A stretch of DNA of 64,000 bases, from positions 1 to 64,000 of the forward strand of contig NZ_BJYJ01000015.1 in the NCBI RefSeq assembly GCF_007991455.1. Reading direction: 5' to 3'. Origin of the DNA: Chryseobacterium hagamense (GTDB taxonomy: Bacteria > Bacteroidota > Bacteroidia > Flavobacteriales > Weeksellaceae). The translations under genes were made by a program, and so were the position numbers. The notes beneath the pieces are model-generated. The model was not told the DNA's origin. It saw nothing but the letters and a program-made list of their open reading frames with translations, and did not search any database. Below, piece by piece: positions 18,453-27,075 of the stretch. Position 1 is the stretch's first letter; each line of letters opens with the position of its first letter.

Positions 18453-19364
18453 TCAGTTGAAAGACTGCCTGAATTCCAGAGGCGTGCGGCCGGTTTTGCT
18501 TTTGAACAGCCGGGTAAAGGACTGCGGATATTCGAACCCCATGCGGTAGGCGATTTCCGAGACCGAAAGACCGGTGGTCGACAATATTTCCTTTGCCGTT
18601 TCGATAAGCCGGTGATGAATATGCTGCTGGGTATTAAGCCCGGTTAATGAACGCAGCATATCACTCAGGTAGCTGGCGGAGACATTTAAGCGGTCGGCCA
18701 CGTCCTGTACGGAAGGTAACCCGTTCTTCAATGGGCCGTCATCACTGAAATAAGAATCCAGCACCTTCTCGAATTTTTCAATCAGGTGGTCGTTGGCTGC
18801 CCTGGAAGTCATAAACTGACGCTTGTAATAGCGGCTGCTGTAATTCAGGAGAAGCTCAATCTGCGAGATCACCACATCCTGGCTGAAATCATCGGTTCTG
18901 CCTTTCAGCTCTTCATCAATAATATCGAATACCGAAAATAAGATGGCTTTTTCCTTTTCTGATACGTGCAAAGCTTCATCCGCCGCGTAGGAGAAAAACC
19001 CGTACTGCCTGATTTTCTTTGCCAGAGGATAGGAAAGAAAAAAATCGGGATGGAGTAAAATAAGACATCCATTTACCTTATTTGCATGGGGCTTTTCAAA
19101 AAGCTGGCCGGGTGCCGTAAAAACCAGTCCGCCCTCCCCGAAATCATAATGATGCTGGCCGTACTTTGCCTTTCCTAAGGTATCTTTATAAGCGATCTTA
19201 TAAAAGTCCAGTGCCAGGTAATCCGGTAAAACCTCATCCGGCATTTTCATTTCTTCCAGACGGATGAAACTTACCAGCGGATGTCCGGGCTTCGGTAATC
19301 CGAACATTTGATGGAATTCGGAAAGTGAACGGAATTGATGCAGGTTGTGCGGTTTGCTTTTCAT
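18453..19364 (-). CDS. AraC family transcriptional regulator
   Basis: 303 residues. N-terminal sensor region with MFGLPKPGHPLVSFIRLEEM and FTAPGQLFE, as in AraC regulators next to flavobacterial dehydrogenases. C-terminal HTH_18 domain: VQDVADRLNVSASYLSDMLRSLTG and SVSEIAYRMGFEYPQSFTRLFKSKTGRTPLEFRQ. It lies 76 bases downstream of an SDR gene and a NmrA-type gene on the same strand and probably controls them, perhaps responding to a reactive carbonyl or aromatic compound; the signal is inference. Confidence 0.9.
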   Translation of the reverse strand: MKSKPHNLHQFRSLSEFHQMFGLPKPGHPLVSFIRLEEMKMPDEVLPDYLALDFYKIAYKDTLGKAKYGQHHYDFGEGGLVFTAPGQLFEKPHANKVNGCLILLHPDFFLSYPLAKKIRQYGFFSYAADEALHVSEKEKAILFSVFDIIDEELKGRTDDFSQDVVISQIELLLNYSSRYYKRQFMTSRAANDHLIEKFEKVLDSYFSDDGPLKNGLPSVQDVADRLNVSASYLSDMLRSLTGLNTQQHIHHRLIETAKEILSTTGLSVSEIAYRMGFEYPQSFTRLFKSKTGRTPLEFRQSFN

Positions 19365-19440
19365 CTTTTAAATTTTAAAACCGGCACCCGGAAAGTCGGT
19401 TGTAATTCCGGGTGTTGGTCTGTCAAAAATAACGAATTAA

Positions 19441-20178
19441 TTACCAGGGTGTCTCCCCGTTTTCAGGATTATATTCTTCACTGATGAATTTTCCGGTAGG
19501 CCCCTCCTCCCCGATCATCGCATACCGGGCAATCCGTTCGCCTCCCTGCGCTGCCGTTCCGGTACCGCGGTGGTTATTGAAATCCGTCGCCACGAAGCCC
19601 GGGCAGACGGCATTCACCCTGAAGGCGGTATCCCTGAGTTCATAGGCCAGGTTGATGGTATACATATTCATGGCTGCTTTTGAAGCGGTATAAACGGCCG
19701 CTTTGTGGCTGTAATACTTCCAGTCCGGATCAGAATGCAGCGTCAGGGAACAGCCGCTCGAGGAAACATTAACGATCCTGGGCGCCGCTGATTTCCGGAG
19801 CAAATCTATAAATGCCTGGGTTACCCTGATGACGCCGTACAGATTGGTATCCATGACCTTATTGAAAGCTTCCACCGGAGCTTCCAGGGCGGCCTGCGGC
19901 ATTCCGCCGTTGATGCCTGCGTTGTTGATGAGCACATCCAGGACCTCCGTCTGTTTTGCGATTTCCGCCCTGGCCTTTTCCACGGAATCCGGATCCGTTA
20001 CGTCCAGCTGTACGGCTTTTATATTTACAAAACCTTCCTTCTGAAGCTGCTGTACCGCGGATTCCCCGTTTTCGGTATTCCGGCTTCCGATGAAGACAAA
20101 ATACCCGTTTTTCAGAAGCTGTCCGGCGGTTTCAAAGCCGACGCCTTTGTTGGCGCCTGTAATCAATGCTGTTTTCAT
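19441..20178 (-). CDS. Short-chain dehydrogenase/reductase (SDR)
   Basis: Start at the ATG at 20178 (MKTALITGANKGVG); a TTG two codons upstream would overlap the previous stop. 245 residues. GANKGVGFETA binds the cofactor, followed by NNAGINGG, the serine-containing VNVSSSGCS, YTASK with the catalytic Tyr and Lys, and VCPGFVATDFN. This is the carbonyl-reductase-like branch of SDRs. Two bases after the NmrA-type gene, so the two form an operon. Confidence 0.9.
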   Translation of the reverse strand: MKTALITGANKGVGFETAGQLLKNGYFVFIGSRNTENGESAVQQLQKEGFVNIKAVQLDVTDPDSVEKARAEIAKQTEVLDVLINNAGINGGMPQAALEAPVEAFNKVMDTNLYGVIRVTQAFIDLLRKSAAPRIVNVSSSGCSLTLHSDPDWKYYSHKAAVYTASKAAMNMYTINLAYELRDTAFRVNAVCPGFVATDFNNHRGTGTAAQGGERIARYAMIGEEGPTGKFISEEYNPENGETPW

Positions 20179-20180
20179 AA

Positions 20181-21092
20181 TCAATTATTTTGTGTTGTGT
20201 TCAATACCTGTGCGAATTCTTTGGCAAAGTCCTTTAATTTTACCTTACCGAATTCCGGCCGGTGTGTATAAAAATCTTCATATAAGCTGCCGTCTCCCTG
20301 GGCCTGCTGCATGGCCACCAGCCCTTTGGCGATCCATTCGTTGATGCCGGCAGAAAGCATCTGATCCAGCAACTGTTCCCCCGGAATCACTTCCCACTTC
20401 AGATCCCTGCCTATGGATTGCCCCAATGCCGCAGCGATTTCATCAGGCGAAACCTCATCGCTGGCGATATAACGAACTGTTCTTCCGCTGAAGGGCTTTT
20501 CCATTTCGTCTGCAATGGTCTGTGCTATATCGTAAGGCGATACCCACGGTTCTTTCCTTCCGCCGCCGTAGCTCTGGATGATTTTCCCCTGTGCCTGTAT
20601 CATCGGCAGCCAGCGGTAAATATTGCTGAAGAATCCGACCGGACGCATGAATTTAATGGAAACCTCTTCCGGAAGCGTCTGCAAAATCTGTTCGACATGA
20701 TGGTGAACCAGGAGGCTGCCGGTCCCTGCTGCTGAATGTGCCCCGATGCTGCTTAAATGGATAACTTTCTTAATCCCCGACTCCTGAAGCGCCTTTACGT
20801 ACTGACGGGCAATTTTCTTAAACTCAGCCAAGAAATCGATCTCCTGATCGAAAAGGCTGCCGATGCCTTCCCAGGCTTCCATCAGATACACGGCATCAGC
20901 CCCTCTGAAGGTTTCCGTTAAAAACTCCGCGTCCTGAATGTTTCCGATGGCTGCAAGGGCACCCAATTTCTCAATTTCAGCAATCCTTTTTTCTTTGCTG
21001 CTGATTACGGTAACCTGATGTCCGGCAGTGACCATTAATTCAGTGAGCGGTTTTCCGATGTTCCCTAAGGAACCTGTTAGTACAATTTTCAT
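20181..21092 (-). CDS. NmrA-like NAD(P)-binding protein
   Basis: 303 residues. Rossmann start KIVLTGSLGNIGKPL, with the sequence GADAVYLMEAWEG and KVIHLSSIGAHSAAGTGSLLVHHHVEQIL, as in atypical SDRs of the NmrA/quinone oxidoreductase (QorB) group. The usual catalytic Tyr-x-x-x-Lys is absent, which is normal for this group. C-terminal DUF-like helix region. Co-transcribed with the SDR downstream. Confidence 0.87.
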   Translation of the reverse strand: MKIVLTGSLGNIGKPLTELMVTAGHQVTVISSKEKRIAEIEKLGALAAIGNIQDAEFLTETFRGADAVYLMEAWEGIGSLFDQEIDFLAEFKKIARQYVKALQESGIKKVIHLSSIGAHSAAGTGSLLVHHHVEQILQTLPEEVSIKFMRPVGFFSNIYRWLPMIQAQGKIIQSYGGGRKEPWVSPYDIAQTIADEMEKPFSGRTVRYIASDEVSPDEIAAALGQSIGRDLKWEVIPGEQLLDQMLSAGINEWIAKGLVAMQQAQGDGSLYEDFYTHRPEFGKVKLKDFAKEFAQVLNTTQNN

Positions 21093-21625
21093 TTGTTCCG
21101 ATTTTATAAGTACAAAGTTGCATCAACCGGCAGTAAACGGATAAACCGAATCGGGGAAGTACTTAACCGAAACGGAAAGTCTGACCGAAGTGCAGCTGCC
21201 GGTGTATTTATTTTATGTGAACCTGGAGTAGAATTCGGATTAAAAGGCTGGAAGAGGGATGCGGGAAGCGGGAAGTTTCTTCTGTCAAAAATATCATCAA
21301 TAGTCCTGATCATTAAACTACCTCTTTTTGTCATTCTATCAGAGCGTTTTTATCTGAAATTCTAGTTTGACCAGCCTACATTTTATTTTTTAAATCAACT
21401 AAAAAATTCATTATGATTTAAATATTATCAAATTCACCTTATTTAAAATTGATTTGCATAACTATTCACCTCTGACCAAATGTAAAAGTCTCCGGCTTCC
21501 GTCTTCCATTCTTCCATCTTCCATTCTTTTTTCAACTGGGTACGGAATTTGAAGGTGATACCATCACTTACAGAGAGTTTCAGTATTGAGTTTTTGCAGA
21601 CTGTTTAATCGGAAAAAATTAAATT
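21093..21625. other. Intergenic region with two repeat copies
   Basis: A plus-orientation copy of the purine-rich repeat at 21243-21290 and a minus-orientation one at 21484-21533. The rest is AT-rich and probably carries the divergent promoters. No gene-like frame seen. Confidence 0.55.
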
Positions 21626-22570
21626 ATGAAAATACTGAACAACTTTTGGGACATTCTTAAAGCAACGTATAAAGACTGGAGCGCGCGCGATCTCGGGACC
21701 GAAGCGGCCAGCCTGGCTTACAGTGCCATATTTTCAATCCCCGGACTGCTGATTATCGTGATCTGGATCGCCGGGATTTTCTTCGGCTCGGAAGCGGTAC
21801 AGGGTGAAATCACCAAATTCGTCGGCAGCATGATGGGCAGGGATGTCGGCAAAAGCGTTGAAGAAATGGTCATCGGAGGTATGATCGACAAAAAAAACGT
21901 GGTGATGAAAATCGTCGGGATCCTGACCTTGATCTTCGGGGCGACTTCCCTGTTTTTCCAGTTCCAGAAAACGCTGAACAAGCTTTGGGACGTAGTGGCC
22001 ACTCCCAAAAAAGCCTGGGAAAAGTACCTTCTGGACCGGGCCAATTCTCTGGGACTGATTATCGTGATCGCTTTCCTCCTGCTGGCGACGCTTCTTTTAA
22101 GCTCCTTCATCGGCCTGGCCAGCGAATGGGTGGTCCGTCATTTCGGTCTTGAAACGCTGGTTCTCGTCAATATTCTGAATATTGTCATTGGCTTTCTGGT
22201 AGCCCTCTTGCTTTTTGCCGCAATGTTCAAGATCCTGCCGGATGTGCAGCTGCAATGGAAATCGGTTTGGGTCGGTGCGGCAGTAACGGCAGTGCTTTTC
22301 ACTTTAGGAAAATACATCCTGACGTTTTATTTTGATAAATTTAACCCGAGTTCGTCCTTCGGGACGGCGGGAACCGTAATCCTGCTGCTGCTCTGGATCA
22401 ACTATACCTGCCAGCTCATCTTCTTCGGGGCCGAATTTACCAAAGTCTATACGAAAGTCAACGGATATAGGCTTAAGCCTTCAAAGCACGCCAAATGGAA
22501 CCCGCAGACCATTCCGCAGGAAGATAACGAGGAAGTGGTCGCCGGAGCGGAGCCTTCGGATAAAAAGTAG
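21626..22570 (+). CDS. YihY/BrkB family membrane protein
   Basis: 314 residues. RDLGTEAASLAYSAIFSIPGLLIIVIWIAGIFFG at the N-terminus is the family signature, followed by five more membrane helices and the conserved LLLWINYTCQLIFFGAEFTKVY near the end. A charged C-terminal tail of about 35 residues. The family was once called ribonuclease BN by mistake; its members are inner-membrane proteins of unclear transport function. Single gene, followed by repeat elements. Confidence 0.9.
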   Translation: MKILNNFWDILKATYKDWSARDLGTEAASLAYSAIFSIPGLLIIVIWIAGIFFGSEAVQGEITKFVGSMMGRDVGKSVEEMVIGGMIDKKNVVMKIVGILTLIFGATSLFFQFQKTLNKLWDVVATPKKAWEKYLLDRANSLGLIIVIAFLLLATLLLSSFIGLASEWVVRHFGLETLVLVNILNIVIGFLVALLLFAAMFKILPDVQLQWKSVWVGAAVTAVLFTLGKYILTFYFDKFNPSSSFGTAGTVILLLLWINYTCQLIFFGAEFTKVYTKVNGYRLKPSKHAKWNPQTIPQEDNEEVVAGAEPSDKK

Positions 22571-22608
22571 CCAGGATCAACTTAGACTATCAATAGAAAT
22601 CTCTGGCA

Positions 22609-22736
22609 AAAAGGCTGGAAGAGGGAGGCTGGAGGCCGGAAGTTCTTTTCGTGAAAAATAAATGCCGTCAGTTGTGATAGCATTTATTTTGCAGGCTTAC
22701 GCAGATTGTGCAGATTGTGCAGATTTTTCCTGTTAT
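22609..22736 (+). repeat. Composite intergenic repeat, copy 1
   Basis: Three modules in order: purine-rich AGGCTGGAAGAGGGAGGCTGG..., a hairpin AAAATAAATGC/GCATTTATTTT (22655-22690) that can act as a terminator for the upstream gene, and a CACGCAGATTGTGCAGATT-like direct repeat. Confidence 0.7.
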
Positions 22737-22741
22737 TGCAT

Positions 22742-22789
22742 CTCCAATTGGGTGAAGGAATTATTGAGTTCCTGAAAATAAGCGGCTGA
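22742..22789 (+). pseudogene. 3' remnant of an NTF2/SnoaL-like gene
   Basis: In one frame it reads LQLGEGIIEFLKISG and a stop. The intact gene at 24712-25029 ends FQLADGLIESLKISG and a stop. The two also share the sequence after the stop codon for about 160 bases. Everything upstream of this point has been replaced by repeat sequence. Confidence 0.75.
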
Positions 22790-22821
22790 CAGGTCATCGC
22801 TTAATCCCGAAGAAGAATCAG

Positions 22822-22950
22822 GTTGAAAGGCTGGAAGAGGGAAGCCGGATGCCGGAAGTTCTTTTCGTGAAAAATAAATGCCGCCGGTTGTGAGGGCATT
22901 TATTTTGCAGACTCACGCAGATTCTGCAAATTCCGCAGATTCTTTTTATT
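22822..22950 (+). repeat. Composite intergenic repeat, copy 2
   Basis: Same three modules; the hairpin AAAATAAATGCC/GGCATTTATTTT is at 22871-22906. Nearly identical to copy 3 at about 25055-25180, and in both cases it follows the same gene end. Confidence 0.75.
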
Positions 22951-22984
22951 CCTGCAATAACGAATCGCTTTTGATGCAAAATAT

Positions 22985-23350
22985 TTACGCATTCTCCCTC
23001 ATTCTTTTTAAAATTACGTTCCTGAGCCGTTCTTCATGCTGATCGCCCCAGTTTCCCAAAGCAGAAATTACAGGGATCAGGGTCTTGCCGAAATCGGTGA
23101 GGAAATACTCGACTTTCGGCGGTACCTGGGCATAAATTTTCCGGGTTACCAGCTCATGTTCCTCCAGTTCTTTCAGCTGGAGATTGAGAACACGCCTTGA
23201 AGCATCCGGAATCTTACGCTGCAGTTCACTGGGGCGCAGATGTCCCTGATGGATAAACCACAGCAAACGGATTTTCCATTTGCCGTAGAGGACCTCGCCG
23301 ATGAGGTCGAGGCCGCAGTTTAGGTTCAGAGGTATTTTTCTTTCGTGCAT
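22985..23350 (-). CDS. HxlR family winged-helix regulator
   Basis: 121 residues. The HxlR pattern is clear: CGLDLIGEVLYGKWKIRLLWFIHQGHLRPSELQRKIPDASRRVLNLQLKELEEHELV, then PPKVEYFLTDFGKTLIPVISALGNWG. These regulators often sense oxidants or reactive carbonyls. Divergently transcribed from an SDR gene 125 bases away, which is the likely target. Confidence 0.93.
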   Translation of the reverse strand: MHERKIPLNLNCGLDLIGEVLYGKWKIRLLWFIHQGHLRPSELQRKIPDASRRVLNLQLKELEEHELVTRKIYAQVPPKVEYFLTDFGKTLIPVISALGNWGDQHEERLRNVILKRMRENA

Positions 23351-23474
23351 AATCCAAATTTAGCCCAATGTAACCGATCGTACAATAGGGGAAAAAATTA
23401 TCCCTATGCGATTCGGTTTTCCGTTATTGCCCGGGAAAGGAATACTCCGGAAATTTGTATCAAACAATCCGACA

Positions 23475-24269
23475 ATGGAAAATCTATTCAATTACCACAA
23501 CGAACTTAAGGGCAAAATCGCCCTGGTTACAGGAGGAACGAAAGGCGCCGGCAAAGCCATCGCAGAACGGCTGGTACAGGCAGGCGCCACGGTGATCATT
23601 ACCGCGAGGAATGCCCCTGAAAAACAAAACGGCAACCTCCATTTTATTGCAGCGGATCTAAGCAAAGCGGAAGGAACCCGAAAACTGATCGGCGAAGTGC
23701 TGTCGGTGTATGGAAGGCTGGATATTCTTGTAAACAACCTTGGCGGCTCATCCACCCCCGCCGGCGGATTTGCCATGCTCAACGATGAAGACTGGGAATC
23801 GACCCTGCAGGCTAACCTCCTGGCTCCGGTACGTCTGGACCGTGGATTCCTGCCCCGGATGATCGAACGGAAAAGCGGGGTCATCATTCACATCGCTTCC
23901 ATCCAGGGTAAACTTCCCCTTTATGATTCCACTCTGCCCTATGCCGCTGCCAAAGCAGCACTGCGAAACTACAGCAAAAGTTTATCGAATGAAGTCGCAC
24001 CAAAAGGCATCCGCGTACTGACGGTTTCACCGGGATGGATCAATACCTCTGCATCGGAAGCCTGGATGGGTGAAATTGCAAGAAACGCCAGCACGACGAT
24101 AGCGGAAGCGCAGCAAGGGGTTATGGATGCCCTGGGCGGAATCCCTTTCGGAAGACCTGCCGAACCCGGAGAAGTCGCTGAACTGGTGGGTTTCCTCGTT
24201 TCACCGAGAGCCGGTTATTTAACGGGGACCGAATTTGTGATCGACGGCGGTACCGTGCCCACTGTTTAA
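23475..24269 (+). CDS. Short-chain dehydrogenase/reductase (SDR)
   Basis: Start at the ATG at 23475 (MENLFNYHNELKGKIALVTGG); the frame is open 69 bases further up but that part covers the promoter. 264 residues. TGGTKGAGKAIAE, NNLGGS, IIHIASIQG, the catalytic YAAAK, VSPGWINT, and the C-terminal FLVSPRAGYLTGTEFVIDGGTVPTV are all standard for classical SDRs. Divergent to the HxlR regulator. Confidence 0.92.
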   Translation: MENLFNYHNELKGKIALVTGGTKGAGKAIAERLVQAGATVIITARNAPEKQNGNLHFIAADLSKAEGTRKLIGEVLSVYGRLDILVNNLGGSSTPAGGFAMLNDEDWESTLQANLLAPVRLDRGFLPRMIERKSGVIIHIASIQGKLPLYDSTLPYAAAKAALRNYSKSLSNEVAPKGIRVLTVSPGWINTSASEAWMGEIARNASTTIAEAQQGVMDALGGIPFGRPAEPGEVAELVGFLVSPRAGYLTGTEFVIDGGTVPTV

Positions 24270-24711
24270 TGATTTTAAAATAAAGTGAACCCGGAGCAGA
24301 AATCAGGTTGGATGGATGGAAGATGGAAGATGGATGCCGGATGTTTCCGGTGTCGAAAACAGAGTCAGAGAGATGCTGATTAAATGAGACCGTTTATTAT
24401 TATATCAAGGTGAATTCTATTTAAATTGTGATCCATTCATCTCACATGCTGCCTATAACCGCCTTTATTCTACCATTAAGGTATCTTGTCCTACAAACCG
24501 ATCTGTTATTTTATCAGCAGCAATCACTGCATTCACTGAAATCCCCGGATTAAAGTGAAGAATAAACAAGTTTATTTTAATTAAGAAATTTAAGTGAAAT
24601 GACGGAAAGCTTTCTGAATCAACCTCTAACCGGCCTTTATTTTATTTTTCACCTCAACAAACCCATGAATACAAACCTACTACAACTGAATTCAATTTAA
24701 AATCTCAAACA
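24270..24711. other. Intergenic region
   Basis: 442 bases. A short copy of the purine-rich repeat at 24307-24360 with GGAAGAT units. The remainder is AT-rich; no gene-like frame. Confidence 0.5.
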
Positions 24712-25029
24712 ATGAATTTACCCGACATTATCTCAGCATTGGTCAAAGCCCAGAATGAATTTGACAGTACCGCCTATGCCAGGTGTTTTACTGAAAACGC
24801 ACAGGTCTTCGACGAAGGCAGAACCCACCACGGCAAAACCGAAATTGAAAGCTGGATCGACCAGGCCAACAAAGAATACCGCGCCACCATGGAACCCGTA
24901 GGTTATGACGAAAAGGAAAACATCCTCTCCGCCAAAACTTCAGGAAACTTCCCGGGCAGCCCCATCGTATTGAAATACCGTTTCCAGTTGGCTGACGGGC
25001 TTATTGAGTCGCTGAAAATAAGCGGCTGA
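24712..25029 (+). CDS. NTF2/SnoaL-like fold protein
   Basis: 105 residues: a short SnoaL-like domain (FDSTAYARCFTENAQVFDEGRTHHGKTEIESWI, then a beta sheet to LIESLKISG). The FTENA..FDEG and HGKTEIESW patterns are typical of small NTF2-like proteins in regulator-dehydrogenase neighbourhoods. No catalytic residue can be assigned. The 3' end and following 150 bases have a partial copy at 22742-22950. Confidence 0.83.
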   Translation: MNLPDIISALVKAQNEFDSTAYARCFTENAQVFDEGRTHHGKTEIESWIDQANKEYRATMEPVGYDEKENILSAKTSGNFPGSPIVLKYRFQLADGLIESLKISG

Positions 25030-25054
25030 AAGGTCATCGCCTAAACCAGAAGAA

Positions 25055-25182
25055 GACTCAGGTTAAAAGGCCGGAAGAGGGAAGCCGGATGCCGGAGGTT
25101 CTTTTCGTGAAAAATAAATGCCGCCGGTTGTGACGGCATTTATTTTACAGGGTCATGCAGATTCCGCAGATTTTTCCTATGG
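25055..25182 (+). repeat. Composite intergenic repeat, copy 3
   Basis: Same module order as at 22822-22950, with the hairpin AAAATAAATGCC/GGCATTTATTTT at 25111-25146, which probably terminates the NTF2-like gene. Confidence 0.75.
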
Positions 25183-25216
25183 GTACATGATACGGACCGG
25201 ATGATCACCAGATCAT

Positions 25217-25882
25217 TTAACTCAATAAGCTTTCCCTCTCCTCATCAAAAACCTCCTTTGCATTTTTCACGATCAGCCGGTCCAGAAGGGCGTTGTATCC
25301 GTTTTCTATTTTATAATTCATTTCGTCAGCGTACAGCGGGAAAACAGAATAAATATTGATCCGGTTTTCTCCGGCCTGCAGGGTGGTAAAATCTTCATCG
25401 AAGTTCACGGACGGCAGGATCACGACTCCCGTGTACTCCGTATGTTCCTCATACGGTTCCATATCGGCTGTGGCCTGCAGGGTATGGCCGATGGTCAGCC
25501 AGGTATCGTAATGGTGCGGGAACCGGGCATTTTCTTTCAGCATATCGATGAGCCAGTCGTTGGTGTTGTCGCCGGTGACCTCACCGAAAGCCATGGATTT
25601 CGGAAGCAGGAGCATGAGTTCCGCAAACTGATACTCCTGCGGGTTTTCTACGGCAGCAGGAACGGTCATTTCAAGCGTGCTCATGCCGGCCGTGAGTAAG
25701 ATATTGAAATTGTATTTCTCAGATTGTACAAAATAGACATCCAGGTGAAAATCAGGCGAAAACATTTCATGGTAAACGGTGATTTCATCAGAGGTAAACC
25801 GTTCATCCAGATGCACGGAAACGGCTTCCGCATGTTCGTCAAATCTTTTTCGTTCCCTGAATTTGTCGTAAAAATCGTTCAT
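25217..25882 (-). CDS. Suppressor of fused (SUFU) domain protein
   Basis: 221 residues. The order HEMFSPDFHLDVYFVQSEKYNFNILLTAGMSTLEMTVP, then YQFAELMLLLPKSM, NDWLIDMLKENARFPHHYDTWLTIGHTL and INIYSVFPLYADEMNYKIENGYNALLDRL follows the bacterial SUFU-like family (PF05076). Bacterial members often occur as immunity proteins of polymorphic toxins or stand alone; no toxin gene is adjacent here. Upstream lies an unrelated unknown gene on the same strand. Confidence 0.85.
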   Translation of the reverse strand: MNDFYDKFRERKRFDEHAEAVSVHLDERFTSDEITVYHEMFSPDFHLDVYFVQSEKYNFNILLTAGMSTLEMTVPAAVENPQEYQFAELMLLLPKSMAFGEVTGDNTNDWLIDMLKENARFPHHYDTWLTIGHTLQATADMEPYEEHTEYTGVVILPSVNFDEDFTTLQAGENRINIYSVFPLYADEMNYKIENGYNALLDRLIVKNAKEVFDEERESLLS

Positions 25883-25971
25883 GGCTTAAGTGATTCATTT
25901 TAATGTTCCCCAAAAACAGCAATACTTGTTCCAATTGCAGGCCGGTTTACAGTCAGGCAAACCATCACCTG

Positions 25972-26508
25972 TCATTGCCCCTTCCCTTCCTGAGCTCTTC
26001 TCTCCACGATCAGCCGGGCGGCATCCAGCATTTTGCAGAGGTGCAGGTACGGCCCCACGATATTGCCCTCCGGTACGTTGTTGAAGGTGCCCAGCGAGAA
26101 ATACACCACATCTGCCAGGAAATCCCGGAACTGCGCCGGGCGGTAATCCTGAAAGGCTTTGCGGAAAACCAAAACCGGATCGCAATATTCTTCCTCCGAA
26201 AGCGAACCCAGCTCCAGCGCACTCCCCTGCTCAGGAAGTGTACAGACCGACCATTTCCCGGATTTCTTCCTCAGGTCATATCCGGCGAGAATGAACGACC
26301 GCAGCGACTGGTAGAAATGAAAGATGACGGAAGGATCTGCGCTGATCCGGACTTTCCCCTGAACCGCATGCGCCATAATACGGTTGAGCCGTTCTTTGGC
26401 CGTGCCCAGGTCATGGAACTGGAAAAACGCTTCCAGCAGCGATACGGGTGAAAGTTTGCTCCGGCCGGACCAAAACCGGGATTCGAGGTCTGTTTTTTTC
26501 TTTTTCAT
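25972..26508 (-). CDS. Conserved hypothetical protein, mostly helical
   Basis: I chose the ATG at 26508 (MKKKKTDLESRFW); the frame is open to 26559. 178 residues. Motifs SPVSLLEAFFQFHDLGTAKERLNRIMAHA and FRDFLADVVYFSLGTFNNVPEG suggest an all-helical fold. Not a family I can name. A minus-strand TATATTTG box at 26577-26584 fits its promoter. It is the last gene of host-like composition before the AT-rich block, and its promoter region is shared with the HTH gene opposite. Confidence 0.65.
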   Translation of the reverse strand: MKKKKTDLESRFWSGRSKLSPVSLLEAFFQFHDLGTAKERLNRIMAHAVQGKVRISADPSVIFHFYQSLRSFILAGYDLRKKSGKWSVCTLPEQGSALELGSLSEEEYCDPVLVFRKAFQDYRPAQFRDFLADVVYFSLGTFNNVPEGNIVGPYLHLCKMLDAARLIVERRAQEGKGQ

Positions 26509-26602
26509 TTGTTCTGTTTTTTTAGGCTTGCGTGTTATCCGGCCATGCAGGAATGACATTTCTATAACTTGTTTAGCAAATATAGAAAAAAAAATACAAA
26601 TC

Positions 26603-26618
26603 GTTTGCTATAGCGAAC
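26603..26618. promoter_or_regulatory. Palindrome GTTTGCTATAGCGAAC, candidate operator
   Basis: Sixteen bases, symmetrical except for one pair. A further half site TAGCAAA lies at about 26573-26579. Located 49 bases before the HTH gene at 26667 and in the divergent promoter region. Confidence 0.4.
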
Positions 26619-26666
26619 AGTAATTTTATTCATAATCTTTTCATTTGGACATGCAATTTTAACCAA

Positions 26667-26963
26667 ATGAAGAGCAAAGAAGACTTGAATGAGAAAAATA
26701 CGCTAGTAAATCAACATTTATGCAATTTTATAGAGAGCAAATTTCTACGTGAATATCACGATCAAAATGGTAATATTATTTCTCAAAATAAATATGCTAA
26801 ACTTTGCGGTATTACCTCTTCTACAATCTCAAAATTAAAATTATCAAAAGGATATGATGTTCCGATGTCAACCCTTTATAATATTCTAAGACACGAACGC
26901 TATTCTTTAGAAAGATTCTTTAAAGAATTTGAAAATGCTAAAGGAATCAATATTCCAGATTAA
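26667..26963 (+). CDS. Small HTH DNA-binding protein
   Basis: 98 residues. SQNKYAKLCGITSSTISKLKLS at residues 39-60 is a lambda-repressor-like helix-turn-helix, and the C-terminal part (YNILRHERYSLERFFKEFE) is helical. AT-rich like its downstream neighbours and unlike those upstream. 112 bases before the sce7726-type gene on the same strand. Probably the regulator of the cassette, acting at the palindrome in front of it; this is inference. Confidence 0.78.
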   Translation: MKSKEDLNEKNTLVNQHLCNFIESKFLREYHDQNGNIISQNKYAKLCGITSSTISKLKLSKGYDVPMSTLYNILRHERYSLERFFKEFENAKGINIPD

Positions 26964-27052
26964 TTTCTCGCATACTTGTATATTAAGACTGACTTCCAAA
27001 AACTATGATATATTACATAAAATACTATTTTAAAAATATTCAAATTAATGTT

Positions 27053-27060
27053 TACCTTTG
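27053..27060 (+). promoter_or_regulatory. -7 box TACCTTTG
   Basis: Exact TAnnTTTG match 15 bases before the start codon at 27076, implying a very short leader and a promoter separate from that of the HTH gene. Confidence 0.5.
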
Positions 27061-27075
27061 AGTGCTAAGTAAGAA

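Larger units (their letters stand above)
22571..22984. other. Repeat-rich gap with a gene remnant
   Basis: Two long composite repeat copies (22609-22736 and 22822-22950) flank a 48-base remnant of a coding sequence; see the separate entries. No intact gene. Confidence 0.7.
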
